From Methylacidiphilum caldifontis (lineage in GTDB: Bacteria > Verrucomicrobiota > Verrucomicrobiia > Methylacidiphilales > CAMAQI01), in assembly GCA_945877805.1 (NCBI GenBank), contig CAMCSM010000009.1:1-47682 (forward strand): 47,682 nucleotides of DNA, written 5' to 3'. Below are positions 15,921-26,700 of this stretch, piece after piece. Position numbers and translations under genes: made by a program. The notes under the pieces were generated by a model that was given only the letters and a program-made list of their open reading frames with translations, was not told the origin of the DNA and did no database searches. The stretch's first letter is position 1, and each line of letters begins with the position of its first letter.

Positions 15921-18900
15921 AAGAACTCTGCAATGCCACATAATCCGGCTTCCCCGAGCCCAGCACCGGAATCTTCTGCGAGATCAAGGTCCTCGGCACT
16001 AGCAACTCCGAGACTCCGCTCTTCATCGCATGGGCCAATAACTCCGCCCGCTGCGGTTCCACTTTCTCAGTAATTAAAACGATCTCTTCCCCCTTCGTCG
16101 CATGGGGAATCGCCAAGGTCGCATGGAGCATTCCCGGCCAAGTCTCGGTCGCAAGATCCTCCACAGCACTCAAGGAGATCATCTCCCCCCCCACTTTCGC
16201 AAATCGTTTCGCTCTGCCGACGATCTTCACAAATCCATCTGTACTAATCTCCGCAATATCCCCTGTATCGTACCAACCCTCATCCACCGGAACGAGAACC
16301 CCCGGATTCTCGGCAAGATAATAGCCGAGCATAATATTCGCCCCTTTCACCCACAATCGTCCCCCCTCACTAATCCCGGCAACCGGCTCTATTCGATACT
16401 CAATCCCCGGTAAAAACTTTCCAACGGTCTCAGGCTTCGAATAAAACGGCGTATTGATCGCGAGCCCCGGAGAACATTCGGTCGATCCATATCCCTCATA
16501 GATACGAACCCCAAATTGATCCATCCAGGTTTTCTTCGTCGATTCCTTGACTTTCTCTACCCCTGCAAAAACGGCTCGTACGGAGTAAAAATCGTAGGCA
16601 TGGGCCCGTCTCGCATAACCGTTTAAAAAGGTATTCGTCGCAAAGAAAAGGGTCGCATTCGATTGATAAACCAGTTCTGGAATCATCCGATAATGCAACG
16701 GCGAGGGATAAAGAAATACCGGCACCCCATTCAATATCGGGGTCAAGGCTCCCCCCGTTAACCCAAAGGAATGGAAAAGAGGAAGACAGTTAAAGATTCG
16801 ATCTTGGCGATGAATATCAAACCGAGACATCAGCTGATTTGTATTCGTCAACAAATTCCGATGCGATAGAACTACTGCTTTCGGAGCCCCACTCGATCCC
16901 GAGGTATAGAGAATCGTCGCGGGTTGATCGGCAAAATGCCCTCCAGGCGAGAGTGTTGCTTGCCAGCGTTTCCGCTCTCCACGATAAAGAGTTCCTGGAT
17001 AACGGAGTGCCCAGAAATGACGTAGTTTATCGCTGAATCCCATTTTACTCTTCAGCGACTCCAAATAGCGAATCTCGATCCCCGCCGATTTCAAAGCCTC
17101 CACCACCGCTTGCAGTTTTCCCTCTTGAATAAATTTCTCCGCACTCCAAATCACTTTTATTTTTGAGGTACGACAAGCACTCACTAAATTTTTAGATCCA
17201 GAGGAGAAATTCAAGGGTGCAGGAACTCGATGTCTCGCCTGCAGCCCAAAAAAGACCTGTAAGGAGGTCACTTGATTCGGCAACATCATTCCCACGACCT
17301 CACTAAATTCTGTTCCCTCACTCAAATGCGGAGCGATCGTTAAAACTGAGGCCACAAACTCTCCATAACTCTTCGGCGAAAAATGGTAGTCATCGACGAT
17401 TTCAAACTTCGGGCCATGTTGTTTCCGCGCCTTTAAAAGAGCACTCATCATCGTCTGATTTGAGGCCTTGGTCTTCAGCCTCATCTCCGACATAATTTCA
17501 TAAACCTGGGCCACCGCAGCCTCGCGGATTTGTCGTCCTGTCCCCTGTGGTTTCTTAATCCGAACCGGGGGGAAGATCGTCACTTTCATCCGTGGAAAGA
17601 GAGTTCGGTTCGCCCTCGTCGGCAGTTTTGAAAAATAGGAGCGCTCCACTCCATCAATCTGCACCGGAATGAAATCGGCATCGGCCCGCATCGCCACCAT
17701 CCCCGCCCCTTGGTAAATCTTCATCAAACTTCCCGTTAGCGTCAGTCGTCCCTCCGGAAAGATCATCACGGGAACCCCTTGCTTGACCCCCTTAAGCAGT
17801 GATTTAATCGCCATCGGCTTTGTTGGATCGATCGGAAAAAAAGGAATCCAGCCGAGAACTGAGGCCACAATCGGATTCCGTGCCATCGTCGTATCGACGG
17901 CAAAGGTCGGAAGTTCCGGCAAAAAAGCGGCGATCAAGGTCGAATCCAAAAAGGAGACGTGATTCGCCACAATCAATTTTCGCTCGCGAGCCGCGGTATA
18001 ATTTTCTAATCCCACCACCTCAACGCGAAAAAGCAATCGTAACGCCGCACGTGTAAAGGTGTGAAGAACCGATTCTGGAACCAGACAGATGATCTTCCAC
18101 GAAACCGCCAAATTCAAGATCGCCATCAATCCCAGAACATAAACACCCCCAAAGCCGAGCTTTGCCATGAGAATTGCCACTAAACTGGCCGTCACCATAA
18201 AAAATGAATTCAAAATATTGTTTGCGGCAATATTTCTCGCCCGATGGGTAGCCTCCGACTTTCCTTGTAAAATCGCATAAAGCGGGACACTAAAAATTCC
18301 GCCACAGGCTCCAATTCCAACCAATGAGATCATGATTAAAACTCCCTTCAACGAAAGGACTGTGAACGGTTCGACAGAGGACATCGATTCAGCGATGATA
18401 AAAATAATCGAACAGATCGAAATTCCTCCCCCTGCCAGCGGTGCATATTTTGCGCTAATCTCGCCATGAAGCAGTTTCGAGGAGAGATACGATCCGGCCC
18501 CAATTCCGATACTAAACATCATCAAAAGCTGCGTCGCCACTCCCGACCCAGCCTTTAAGGTATCGGCCACAAAAGGGGGAATATAGGCCATCCAAACCAC
18601 TCCCATCGCCCAAAACCAGGAGATCCCCAACATCGACTGCCAAACCACCGTATGTTCACGAGCCTCTCGAATCAGCGTCAGACTCGAGGTCCATGGATTC
18701 CAATCAGCCGCAGGAACCTCCCCTTCCGGTTTTGCCTCGGGGATAAAGCGACTCGAAATCCATCCTCCCACAGCCAAACCAATCAAGGCGATAAAGACCC
18801 ATAGATGGATTGATTTTGCCTCACCCGAATCAGCCAAAGCCAATCCTCCCAATACTGTTCCCAAGAGAATGGCGAGAAACGTCGCCCCTTCAAAAATCGC

Positions 18901-19329
18901 AGCCCCATCCATCAACTCCTCTTTTTTCAAATGGCACGGCAAAATCCCGTACTTCAACGGCCCAAAAAAGGTGATCTGCATCCCCGTTAAAAAAACGGTG
19001 CAAAACAAAAGAGGGGAAGACTCCAAGGCAAGCCCGATCGCCGCCAGGATCATAATTGCAATCTCCGCAAGTTTAGAGAGCCGGATCAGCCGCGACTTCT
19101 CCAAGCGATCGGCAAGCTCTCCTGAGACGGCGGAAAAAAGAATCATCGGAAGGATCAATAGCGCCGTAATCGCATTCACCGCAAGGGAGGTCGACCACCC
19201 CTGCTCCTTCGCGAGCTTGAACGTGACCAGCATCACAAAGGCATTTTTAAAAAGGTGATCATTCACCGCTCCTAAAAGCTGCGTGATAAAAATCGGAAGA
19301 AATCGTCGAGTTTGAAAGAGATGGTACAT
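15907..19329 (-). CDS. fused LplT transporter - PlsC acyltransferase - acyl-ACP synthetase
   Basis: 1140 residues in three parts. Residues about 1-415 are a 12-helix MFS transporter of the LplT lysophospholipid flippase type. Residues about 420-640 are a PlsC/LPLAT acyltransferase with NHVSFLDS (HX4D catalytic pair) and FPEGRLT. Residues about 720-1140 are an AMP-forming acyl-CoA/ACP synthetase with YTSGSSGAPKA and YEGYGSTECSPG. In E. coli LplT and Aas are separate neighbours that import lysophosphatidylethanolamine and re-acylate it; here both are one inner-membrane protein. The C-terminus (SSFNHG) runs into the intergenic repeat, so the final residues may be non-native. Confidence 0.92.
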   Translation of the reverse strand: MYHLFQTRRFLPIFITQLLGAVNDHLFKNAFVMLVTFKLAKEQGWSTSLAVNAITALLILPMILFSAVSGELADRLEKSRLIRLSKLAEIAIMILAAIGLALESSPLLFCTVFLTGMQITFFGPLKYGILPCHLKKEELMDGAAIFEGATFLAILLGTVLGGLALADSGEAKSIHLWVFIALIGLAVGGWISSRFIPEAKPEGEVPAADWNPWTSSLTLIREAREHTVVWQSMLGISWFWAMGVVWMAYIPPFVADTLKAGSGVATQLLMMFSIGIGAGSYLSSKLLHGEISAKYAPLAGGGISICSIIFIIAESMSSVEPFTVLSLKGVLIMISLVGIGACGGIFSVPLYAILQGKSEATHRARNIAANNILNSFFMVTASLVAILMAKLGFGGVYVLGLMAILNLAVSWKIICLVPESVLHTFTRAALRLLFRVEVVGLENYTAARERKLIVANHVSFLDSTLIAAFLPELPTFAVDTTMARNPIVASVLGWIPFFPIDPTKPMAIKSLLKGVKQGVPVMIFPEGRLTLTGSLMKIYQGAGMVAMRADADFIPVQIDGVERSYFSKLPTRANRTLFPRMKVTIFPPVRIKKPQGTGRQIREAAVAQVYEIMSEMRLKTKASNQTMMSALLKARKQHGPKFEIVDDYHFSPKSYGEFVASVLTIAPHLSEGTEFSEVVGMMLPNQVTSLQVFFGLQARHRVPAPLNFSSGSKNLVSACRTSKIKVIWSAEKFIQEGKLQAVVEALKSAGIEIRYLESLKSKMGFSDKLRHFWALRYPGTLYRGERKRWQATLSPGGHFADQPATILYTSGSSGAPKAVVLSHRNLLTNTNQLMSRFDIHRQDRIFNCLPLFHSFGLTGGALTPILNGVPVFLYPSPLHYRMIPELVYQSNATLFFATNTFLNGYARRAHAYDFYSVRAVFAGVEKVKESTKKTWMDQFGVRIYEGYGSTECSPGLAINTPFYSKPETVGKFLPGIEYRIEPVAGISEGGRLWVKGANIMLGYYLAENPGVLVPVDEGWYDTGDIAEISTDGFVKIVGRAKRFAKVGGEMISLSAVEDLATETWPGMLHATLAIPHATKGEEIVLITEKVEPQRAELLAHAMKSGVSELLVPRTLISQKIPVLGSGKPDYVALQSSFNHG

Positions 19330-20021
19330 AGGAAAAATTTAAATAATTTCAATTCGTGTTAATTCGTGTCGATTCGTGGTTCTCTTTGTTTTCTGCACTC
19401 CATCACAGATAGAGAGAGTTTGAACCAATAAAAGCCTCAATTTCTTTTTCCGCAGGGGGCTGATCTCTGCATCGTACGCTGCTTGTAACGTCGTTGACAC
19501 ATAAACACTCCAGAATGCGGAAAAAGGCTGTTTTGGATTTTTAACGTAAACTACATCCTCCTTCTTTGTACTCCGTCCTGCCCCGCACACCTGTCGCATA
19601 GGCGTCAACCTAACACGCTAAAAGACAGTTTAACCGCAGGGAAAACCAAGAGGAGCGTGGAGCGACGATAAGTAAAAGAAGCGGAGCTTGATCGGTTTGG
19701 CATGGGGTAGCAGGGATGCAACAAAAAGAAGTTAACCGCCAAGTAAAAGCAAAAGACGCCAAAAAATATGAAACCAAAGAAAGAGATTTATAGAGGACAG
19801 AGGACACCGGAGGAAAATTCAATTCACTATTTATTTGAAAACCAAAACAACTGCCTTTTTTACCTATTAAAAACAGTATCCACCTTCGTTTTCCTCCGTT
19901 TACCCTGTGGTTAAAATTGTAGTTCCTCTTTTCTTAGGTTGAACATTTTGCAAAGAATTCAAACAGTGAGGGACTAGAGATCCTTCTTTTCTTTTTTCTT
20001 TTGCTCCTCACTCTTTCCTTG
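19330..20021. other. 692-bp repeat-rich gap without a supported gene
   Basis: Contains several members of the A-rich repeat family: inverted TTCGTGTTAATTCGTGTCG at about 19350-19378, TTAACCGCAGGGAAAACCAAG at 19629, TTAACCGCCAAGTAAAAGC at 19731, and inverted CCTCCGTTTACCCTGTGGTT at about 19893-19914. The last two face each other and bound about 190 bp. The minus-strand ORFs of 89 and 70 codons overlap these repeats, end in repeat-derived residues and show no family features, so they are not called. Confidence 0.55.
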
Positions 20022-20177
20022 ATGTCCTCTCCCTCTCCTGATGCTGCAATTCTTGATTGGATTCAGAAACTTTTTCAACTCGCTGACCCGGCTCGCGGGG
20101 CGACCGAGCACGAGATTAAAACCGCTCTCGAAAAAGCGGCACAACAATTGGGAATCAAAATCGGGGAAAGAAATTAG
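20022..20177 (+). CDS. DUF2786-like miniprotein
   Basis: 51 residues, below the track cutoff. ILDWIQKLFQLADPARGATE followed by a second amphipathic helix (IKTALEKAAQQL) matches the helical DUF2786 pattern (IxKLLxLAxxx..TExEaxxAlxKA). Function of the family is unknown. The start is weakly supported: the frame is open upstream to 19938 with a run of Leu/Phe codons but no ATG. Its TAG stop is provided by a TTAGCCGCAGAGAACGC repeat. Confidence 0.5.
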   Translation: MSSPSPDAAILDWIQKLFQLADPARGATEHEIKTALEKAAQQLGIKIGERN

Positions 20178-20359
20178 CCGCAGAGAACGCAAAGAACTCA
20201 AAATTGTATTTTAATGTGTTACGTTGCCACCGATTCGACATATCGCGGTTCGAATCTGATCTTTTTCCCAATGCAAGAGATGAGCTCAACGAGATTGGAA
20301 AAATTTGAGATAATTGCAGTTCTCTCTTCCCATTAAATTCCCCCTTGCTAACTGGGATT

Positions 20360-21136
20360 ATGGAAATCGTCGTCGCAATTTCGGTTATTGGATTCTTTAT
20401 TCTCCTCTTCCTTAATTATCAGCAACGCACCAGTACAGAGCGGGAAACGGCTATTCGCTTTGAACCATTACCTATTGGGCTTTTCGAACGTCTTCAAAAA
20501 AAATATCCTCATTTAACAACGAAAGATTGTCAACTTGTGGCCCAAGGACTTCGACAATTCTTCATGTGCTACCATCGCTCCCAATATCAATTTATTTCGA
20601 TGCCTTCGCAAGTGGTCGATGATCTTTGGCATGAATTCATCCTCTTTACCTCCGATTATCAACTCTTCTGTCAGAAAGCTTTTGGGCGTTTCTTACACCA
20701 TACCCCCGCTGTCTCTATTGGCTCCAATAAATCCAGTAATGCCGCCTTAAGACTATGTTGGCGATTTGCCTGCAAAGAGGAGAATATTAATCCCAATAAC
20801 CCTACTCGACTTCCTTTACTTTTCGCCATCGATATCAAACTCCAGATCCCCGGCGGGTTCCGCTATTCTGCTGACTGTCGTGGCCTTCGCAAAAACTCCA
20901 CTGATTCCAGCAGTAATTCTGGCGCGGTGATTTACTGCGGAAGCGATTTCAGTTCTTCTTCCTATGATACGGGAACTTATGGATTCGCCGATGATTCATC
21001 ACACTCCGGTCACTCTCATTCTGACTCCCATGGCAGTCATTCCAGTACCGACTCTTCTAGCGATAGCGCTGGAAGCAGTGGAGATTCTGGGGGAGGATGC
21101 GGAGGAGGGGGATGTGGGGGCGGTGGCGGCGACTAA
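20360..21136 (+). CDS. membrane-anchored GRDP-like protein with Gly/Cys-rich tail
   Basis: 258 residues from ATG 20360 (the track's TTG start adds five). There is an N-terminal membrane helix (about 1-20). A soluble domain contains VDDLWHEFILFTSDYQLFC and FGRFLHHTP, the pattern of glycine-rich-domain-like proteins (PF07173/DUF1399 type). A Ser/His/Asp-rich linker follows, and the tail ends in Gly runs punctuated by Cys (GGGCGGGGCGGGGGD). The tail resembles those of secreted metal-binding or anchored proteins; function unknown. It converges with the channel gene, whose stop lies one base away. Confidence 0.72.
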   Translation: MEIVVAISVIGFFILLFLNYQQRTSTERETAIRFEPLPIGLFERLQKKYPHLTTKDCQLVAQGLRQFFMCYHRSQYQFISMPSQVVDDLWHEFILFTSDYQLFCQKAFGRFLHHTPAVSIGSNKSSNAALRLCWRFACKEENINPNNPTRLPLLFAIDIKLQIPGGFRYSADCRGLRKNSTDSSSNSGAVIYCGSDFSSSSYDTGTYGFADDSSHSGHSHSDSHGSHSSTDSSSDSAGSSGDSGGGCGGGGCGGGGGD

Positions 21137-21137
21137 T

Positions 21138-21845
21138 CTATTTCTTAGTGTTCGCATGGACACTCAGATTATTTACAAAGAAAGAAATAAAGACTGAAGC
21201 AAAGGCGATCGAGGAAAGGATCTGGAAAACAATCAGTTTTTGTCCCGTTGTCCCATTTGGTATGAAATCCCCATAGCCGACGGTAGCAGAAGTAACACAG
21301 CTGAAATAAAGCAGGCTCCATGAATCGGATAAAGGGATCGAGACGGTGCTCGTTCCCGAAATCGATTGGGTATATCCATAGAAAATTGCAAACGAAACAA
21401 GGAGTTCACAAAAGTTCACTCCCAATAGCAACAGAGAGCGAGTCGGAGAGCCGGACGATTTATAAAAACGTCTTAAGAAAACTAATCCACTCAAATACAA
21501 GTAGAGATCGCATAGCAGGTAGATCGTCAGCAGAAAGGCGGCGAAATGGTGATAATTTTCAGAAAATAAAATTCCACAAAGAACCACCAGCTTTGTAATA
21601 GCATAACACTCCACGGCTATTTTCCTCGCCAAAAATCCGAAGCTTCCTGATATCGCACGCACCGCCATTGCGGGCATCAGCATTAATCCCCCACAGAGGA
21701 AAAGTAAGAAAAAATGTTCAACACCATAAATTGTCTCCGCCTGCTTTCTTCGATAATAAAGATCCTTCCATATCTGTAACTGCGCTCGATAGGGATTTCG
21801 CGGCGGCTTCATTTGTTGAAAAGGATTTGGAGAATAATCGTCCAT
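21138..21845 (-). CDS. potassium-channel-like pore protein
   Basis: 235 residues with about six hydrophobic segments. Near residue 190 a pore helix and selectivity filter are plain: SATVGYGDFIP (TVGYGD), followed by a final helix. No voltage-sensor Arg repeat and no RCK/KTN domain are apparent, so it is probably a minimal Ion_trans_2 K+ channel of the inner membrane. Start MDDYSPNPFQQ. A ligand domain is lacking unless supplied by another protein. Confidence 0.85.
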   Translation of the reverse strand: MDDYSPNPFQQMKPPRNPYRAQLQIWKDLYYRRKQAETIYGVEHFFLLFLCGGLMLMPAMAVRAISGSFGFLARKIAVECYAITKLVVLCGILFSENYHHFAAFLLTIYLLCDLYLYLSGLVFLRRFYKSSGSPTRSLLLLGVNFCELLVSFAIFYGYTQSISGTSTVSIPLSDSWSLLYFSCVTSATVGYGDFIPNGTTGQKLIVFQILSSIAFASVFISFFVNNLSVHANTKK

Positions 21846-21930
21846 CTCCCGTTAACAATAGGTCTTACTTCCTCAAATCAACAAGTCTAAACCTAAAAAT
21901 GGCCGGTCCGACTTGTCGGACAAGCGGGAA

Positions 21931-21991
21931 CTACCTCTGCCTGAGAGACCTGCCACTGTTTCGCAAGTCGTTTAAGACGTTGATCACGATT
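21931..21991 (-). pseudogene. relic of ribbon-helix-helix antitoxin (module 2 type)
   Basis: The minus strand reads QRLKRLAKQWQVSQAEVV, identical over 18 residues to the antitoxin at 6936-7205, then loses similarity at GTAGTTCCCGC. No start or toxin remains. The relic overlaps the last codons of the GDYXXLXY gene, where AAATCGTGA supplies its stop. A GTCCGA/TCGGAC hairpin lies next to it (about 21906-21921). Confidence 0.8.
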
Positions 21992-22502
21992 TTTTGGGGT
22001 AAACATACTCTCCCTTAAAGAGAAGGGCTTTCGGTGCAGCACTTCCATCGGGTCGAATCAGCACTTCAACTTCCCATCCCTCTTCACTTTCCTTATGCGG
22101 AAGTTGCAGCTGACTCGGTAAATAAAAACGTTCTACATTCATCTCCACTTGGTTCCCCCATCGATAGCCACACTTCACACGAATCGCATACTCTGAAAGT
22201 GCAAGCCCGCTGGGCTTTTCGCGCACAATCCTTTTAAAGCGGGCTATTCCCTCTGCGTCATTCTTCACGATCAAATAAAACCATTGCTCTTTCTCTATTC
22301 CAGTTTGTTTAAATGCTTTTTCAATCTCCTGATTAATCTTCGGATTCAAAATAAAATATCTTCCTCGAATCGGATCATAAGGATCAATGGGCCCTAACTC
22401 TAATCGAACGGTATTACATTTATTCCAATAATGCCGATTTAATCCGTACCATCCTGAAAAAAATCCAAGTTGAATCACCAAGAGCAGGATCCACTTTTTC
22501 AT
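21984..22502 (-). CDS. GDYXXLXY-family membrane-anchored protein
   Basis: 172 residues with an N-terminal signal/anchor and the characteristic ELGPIDPYDPIRGRYFIL block (a GDYXXLXY variant reading GRYFIL). The family usually sits next to a DUF2157 membrane protein, as here, and its biochemical role is unknown. Its ATG overlaps the DUF2157 stop by 4 nt. The last residues (YPKKS) read into the antitoxin relic, so the native C-terminus may have been altered. Confidence 0.82.
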   Translation of the reverse strand: MKKWILLLVIQLGFFSGWYGLNRHYWNKCNTVRLELGPIDPYDPIRGRYFILNPKINQEIEKAFKQTGIEKEQWFYLIVKNDAEGIARFKRIVREKPSGLALSEYAIRVKCGYRWGNQVEMNVERFYLPSQLQLPHKESEEGWEVEVLIRPDGSAAPKALLFKGEYVYPKKS

Positions 22503-23695
22503 AAACTCTCCTTAGCATATTTTTCAAAAAGGCTTTTCCGACTACGGTTCATCAAGAACAAAAGCCCTAAAAGGAATATCCCGGAAAGAATGAAGCCTAG
22601 TCCGCTCTTTAAAAATCCGAATTTTTCAAATAAATCAAAGTAGCGCTGAACCAGTGAGATAAATAACATCAAATACCCAATGTTCACCCATCCCTTCGCA
22701 TATTCCCGAAGTCCATCACGAATCAAAAGGAAAGAAACTCCGATTTGAGCACTCCAACAAAGAACCACGGTAAGAGTTCTTCCGAGCTCTTCAGAAGTAT
22801 GAACCGATATCAGCCCTAAAATCCAAGGAAGTGAGATCAAACCTCCGATCCATCCCAAAGTCTGCCGTTTTAACGTTGGCGAAAAAATAACCTCTGACTT
22901 CCATAAGCTCCCAATTAAAACGGGGAGAATAAGTAGGAGTATCCTCGGACTATTACTTGCTAATTCGATTAATTTCTTCGAATAATGATTCTCTGAAATC
23001 CATCCCAACACCGACCACCAAAAATAACAAACACTCAAAAACCCGAAAGTAATCCAGCCTCTCCATACCGCTAAATGAGATTGAGAAATCACTGCGGCGA
23101 TAAGCGCTGCGATTACCGGAATCGCAAACGATCCAATCATCATCCCCTCTCCGTTTTTAGCCCATTCGGTTACCTCTCCGCTTAAGGCAAAGGCCGTTGC
23201 GATCATCATCCAAAACTGCCCCCCTTGAGTGGGGGCAAAATAGAGCATCGGAGCCAGTAGTACTGCCCAGAGCCAAAATCCATCTGAAAATCGGGAATCC
23301 AATTGGAATACCTGTCCCATTAAAGCAATTCCCACCATGATCCATCCCCCCGCCAGCCACGAAAACAGTTCGGCAATAAAACTTTTTTCTGGATTCCGTT
23401 GATGCGTAATCCCCCATCCGATCATAAAGCCTGTTTGTATCGCTCCCCATCCTAAAAACTTGATCGCCTCTGGAATCGCTTGCCAATTCTCTGCGACAAT
23501 CATGGTCAGACCGCCAAGTATCAACGCCGCCGCCAAAAGCATCCCTGCCCATAGGGTCTTTTGAGAGCCATTTTCTCCCAAGAGCTTCAGACTCGCCTCG
23601 GCCATCTTTAACGCGGTTCCCTCATCAATGATCTTCTCCGATCTCCAAAGATCAAGATGAGTTCGTAGTGTTTTTGGAAGATTATTTTCGTTCAT
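22499..23695 (-). CDS. DUF2157-family polytopic membrane protein
   Basis: 398 residues. A soluble N-terminal segment (about 50 residues, LRTHLDLWRSEKIIDEG) is followed by about ten to eleven membrane helices, typical of DUF2157. It forms a two-gene operon with the GDYXXLXY gene. Function unknown. Confidence 0.8.
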   Translation of the reverse strand: MNENNLPKTLRTHLDLWRSEKIIDEGTALKMAEASLKLLGENGSQKTLWAGMLLAAALILGGLTMIVAENWQAIPEAIKFLGWGAIQTGFMIGWGITHQRNPEKSFIAELFSWLAGGWIMVGIALMGQVFQLDSRFSDGFWLWAVLLAPMLYFAPTQGGQFWMMIATAFALSGEVTEWAKNGEGMMIGSFAIPVIAALIAAVISQSHLAVWRGWITFGFLSVCYFWWSVLGWISENHYSKKLIELASNSPRILLLILPVLIGSLWKSEVIFSPTLKRQTLGWIGGLISLPWILGLISVHTSEELGRTLTVVLCWSAQIGVSFLLIRDGLREYAKGWVNIGYLMLFISLVQRYFDLFEKFGFLKSGLGFILSGIFLLGLLFLMNRSRKSLFEKYAKESL

Positions 23696-23765
23696 TTATT
23701 TTATTCCTTCGGAGTTTGAAAGTAGAGCTCTCGCCCACTCTCAAGTTACTCAGCTGCTTGAACAT

Positions 23766-26700
23766 TTATATTTTACCGCCGACTCCCTTAAACTTCTCAA
23801 CGAATGTAGCAATTTTTTGAAAGACGTTTTGTTTTTTTATAAGATACTGGGGATTAAGCGGACTCATTTTCGGCAGGATTACGTTTAATTCTGTACCGTT
23901 TTCACTGGCGAACTCTCGTTTTAACGAAGTTGAGATATACCGTTTAGCCGCAGCTTCATTAAGATTTTCCTCTGAAATCAAATCTCCAACTTCACGCTGT
24001 TGTTCCGCCTGTGCGAAAGCGAAGAAGGAATCAATGATGCTGGCTTTATCCTGAATAGTGTCGAGGTCCGTTTGATTGATAAAGTCGACCAGAAGACTCT
24101 CTTTTGCGCGATTGCCGATACTGGAACGAATCAAACGACGCACATCATCAATCAGAGTTGCTTTATTTTTGCGTTTTTTGTTACTTTCAAAAATCAGCTC
24201 AAGAATGTAATCAAGGTTGATTTCCAGAGATTTAAGGAGATCTACTTCAAAAACAACATTCCCCCAATCAATCGTGGAGGCCTCTTTTTCATGACTGCTT
24301 TTTTCACGATGAAGCCAATCGCGAATATCGTTATAGGTCGAGCGATAATCCTGAATCGTGCGCACGGCGGGGATCTGGATCGTCCGCATTGCAGTCAAAT
24401 CATCATCCTCGAGGTAGTACTTTGCCTTGAACTCCTCAACGGCAGTTGCGTCTGTGAAATCTAAGTTCTGCAAAGCATGGAGCCCTGCAAATTCATCGTA
24501 ATTTTGAAGAATATTTTCAGCGCGCAGGTATTCACCAAAAAGTTTTACGAAATCTTTCTTATCTTTTTCTTTTACGATTTCATCGGGATTTGGAAATCGT
24601 TCATGTAACTCTTTCACAATCTCTAAATACCCCCGACGTGCATCTCCCGTGGTGACATCGGTAAAGCCTTCCATGTACTCTTTATAGCTCTTTTCAAGAA
24701 CGACGTTTTTGGTGTTTTTATCGCCGAACAGCGTGATGGCATCAATGGTCGCCTGTTCCAAATTACGGAAGGTGACGATATTCCCAAATGTCTTTGTCGC
24801 ATCATAAATACGATTCGTTCGCGAGTAAGCTTGGATTAAGCCGTGGAACCGCAGATTTTTATCTACAAAGAGAGTATTCAATGTCGGGGCATCAAAGCCG
24901 GTGAGAAACATACCGACGACAATAATTAAATCGATTTCTTTTCTTTTAACCCGATTGGAGAGGTCACGGTAGTAGTTTTGAAATTCATGACTATCCACAC
25001 CATAACTGGTTCCGAACATTGAATTATAGTCCTTGATAGCAGAACTTAAAAACTCCTTGGCACTGCTCTCCATTGCGGTGACCTCGAAACTTTCGTCCAG
25101 AATATCGCCTATGGCATCTTGGGCTTCATTGGCGGCAAAAGAGAAAATGGTGGCTATCTTGAGCGGGGTTTCGCTTCCCTTTTGCATAGTGGTCAATGTT
25201 TCATAGTACATTTTAGCCGCATCAACACTACTCACGGCAAACATGGCATTGAATCCTTTTCCAGTAGATCCCAGTCGATGGGTTTTTTGCTTAAAGTTGT
25301 TTAAGATATACTGTGAGATTTCCTTGATACGATCCGGATGTAACAAAGCCTCTTTATTTTCAGCCGCTGAGAGCTTACTTTCGTCAAGTTCCGATTCAAT
25401 CGCCTTAAATCGTGGACGTACATCATTGTAATCCACTTTGAATTTCAATACCTTCTCATCTCGAATCGCATCGGTAATCACATAAGAATGCAGTTGATAT
25501 CCAAATACTGTGGCGGTGGTTTCTGCTCGAAGTGCGTTTTCGGGAAAAATGGGTGTACCGGTAAAGCCAAACTGACAGAATTTTTTGAATTTCTTTTTAA
25601 GGTTTTTTTGAGCCTCCCCGAATTGGGAACGGTGGGCTTCATCAAAGATAAAAACGACCTGCTTTTGATAGATAGGCAGATGATCTTCACTTTTCATCAA
25701 ATGGTTAAGTTTCTGAATGGTGGTGACAATAATTTTATTATCATCCGTCTCAATATTCCTTTTCAGACCTGCGGTGCTTTCGGAGCCGTTGACGCTATCA
25801 GGCGAAAACTTCTGGTACTCCTTCATCGTTTGATAGTCGAGGTCTTTACGGTCTACGACAAAAAAGACTTTATCGGCAAAATTGAGTTCGGTTGCCAGTC
25901 GTGCTGCTTTGAAACTTGTCAGTGTTTTCCCGGAGCCTGTGGTATGCCAAATATAACCACCACCACCGCTTGTGCTCCAAAGGTTACTCTGGTGAGTGCA
26001 GTTGATTTTCCATAAAATTCGTTCCGTCGCTGCAATCTGATAAGGACGCATCACGAGCAAGGTGTTGTTGGTATCAAATACGGAGTAGCGAAAGAGGACT
26101 TCCAATAAGGTGTTTTTTTGCAGAAAGGTAGCCGTGAAATCTTTAAGGTCTTTAATCAGGGAATTATCCGACTTTGCCCAGTTCATCGTAAAATCGAAAC
26201 TATTCTTATCCCGCTTGGTGGTGTTGGCAAAATAGCGGCTGTCGGTACCGTTTGAGATGACAATAATCTGAAGATACTTAAACAGAGAATAATCGGCGTT
26301 AAAACTCTCCTTGCTGTAGCGATGAAGCTGATTGAAGGCCTCCCGAATAGCAACCCCCCGTTTTTTTAATTCAATTTGAACCAAAGGCAAACCGTTGACA
26401 AGGATCGTGACATCGTAGCGATTGGCGTGAGTACCCGTTTGTTCAAACTGTTGAATGACCTGCACTTTATTGCGAGCGATGTTTTTTTTGTCGACGAGGT
26501 AGATGTTTTGGATATGGCCGTCATCAAAGACAAAATCATGAATAAAGTTGTCGTGAATTTTACGAGTTTTTTCGATGAGCGTTTCACTGGACTTATCCAA
26601 ATATCCCTCAACAAAACGCTGCCACTCCTCTTCAGAAAATTGTAGATGATTGAGCGTTTGAAGTTGTGCACGGACATTGGCAAGCATTAAGGCAGGAGTC

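Noticed and set aside
19339-19608. 89-codon minus-strand ORF
   Set aside because: Ends in residues encoded by the interspersed repeat (TTNRHELTRIEII), has no recognisable fold and no ribosome-binding site.
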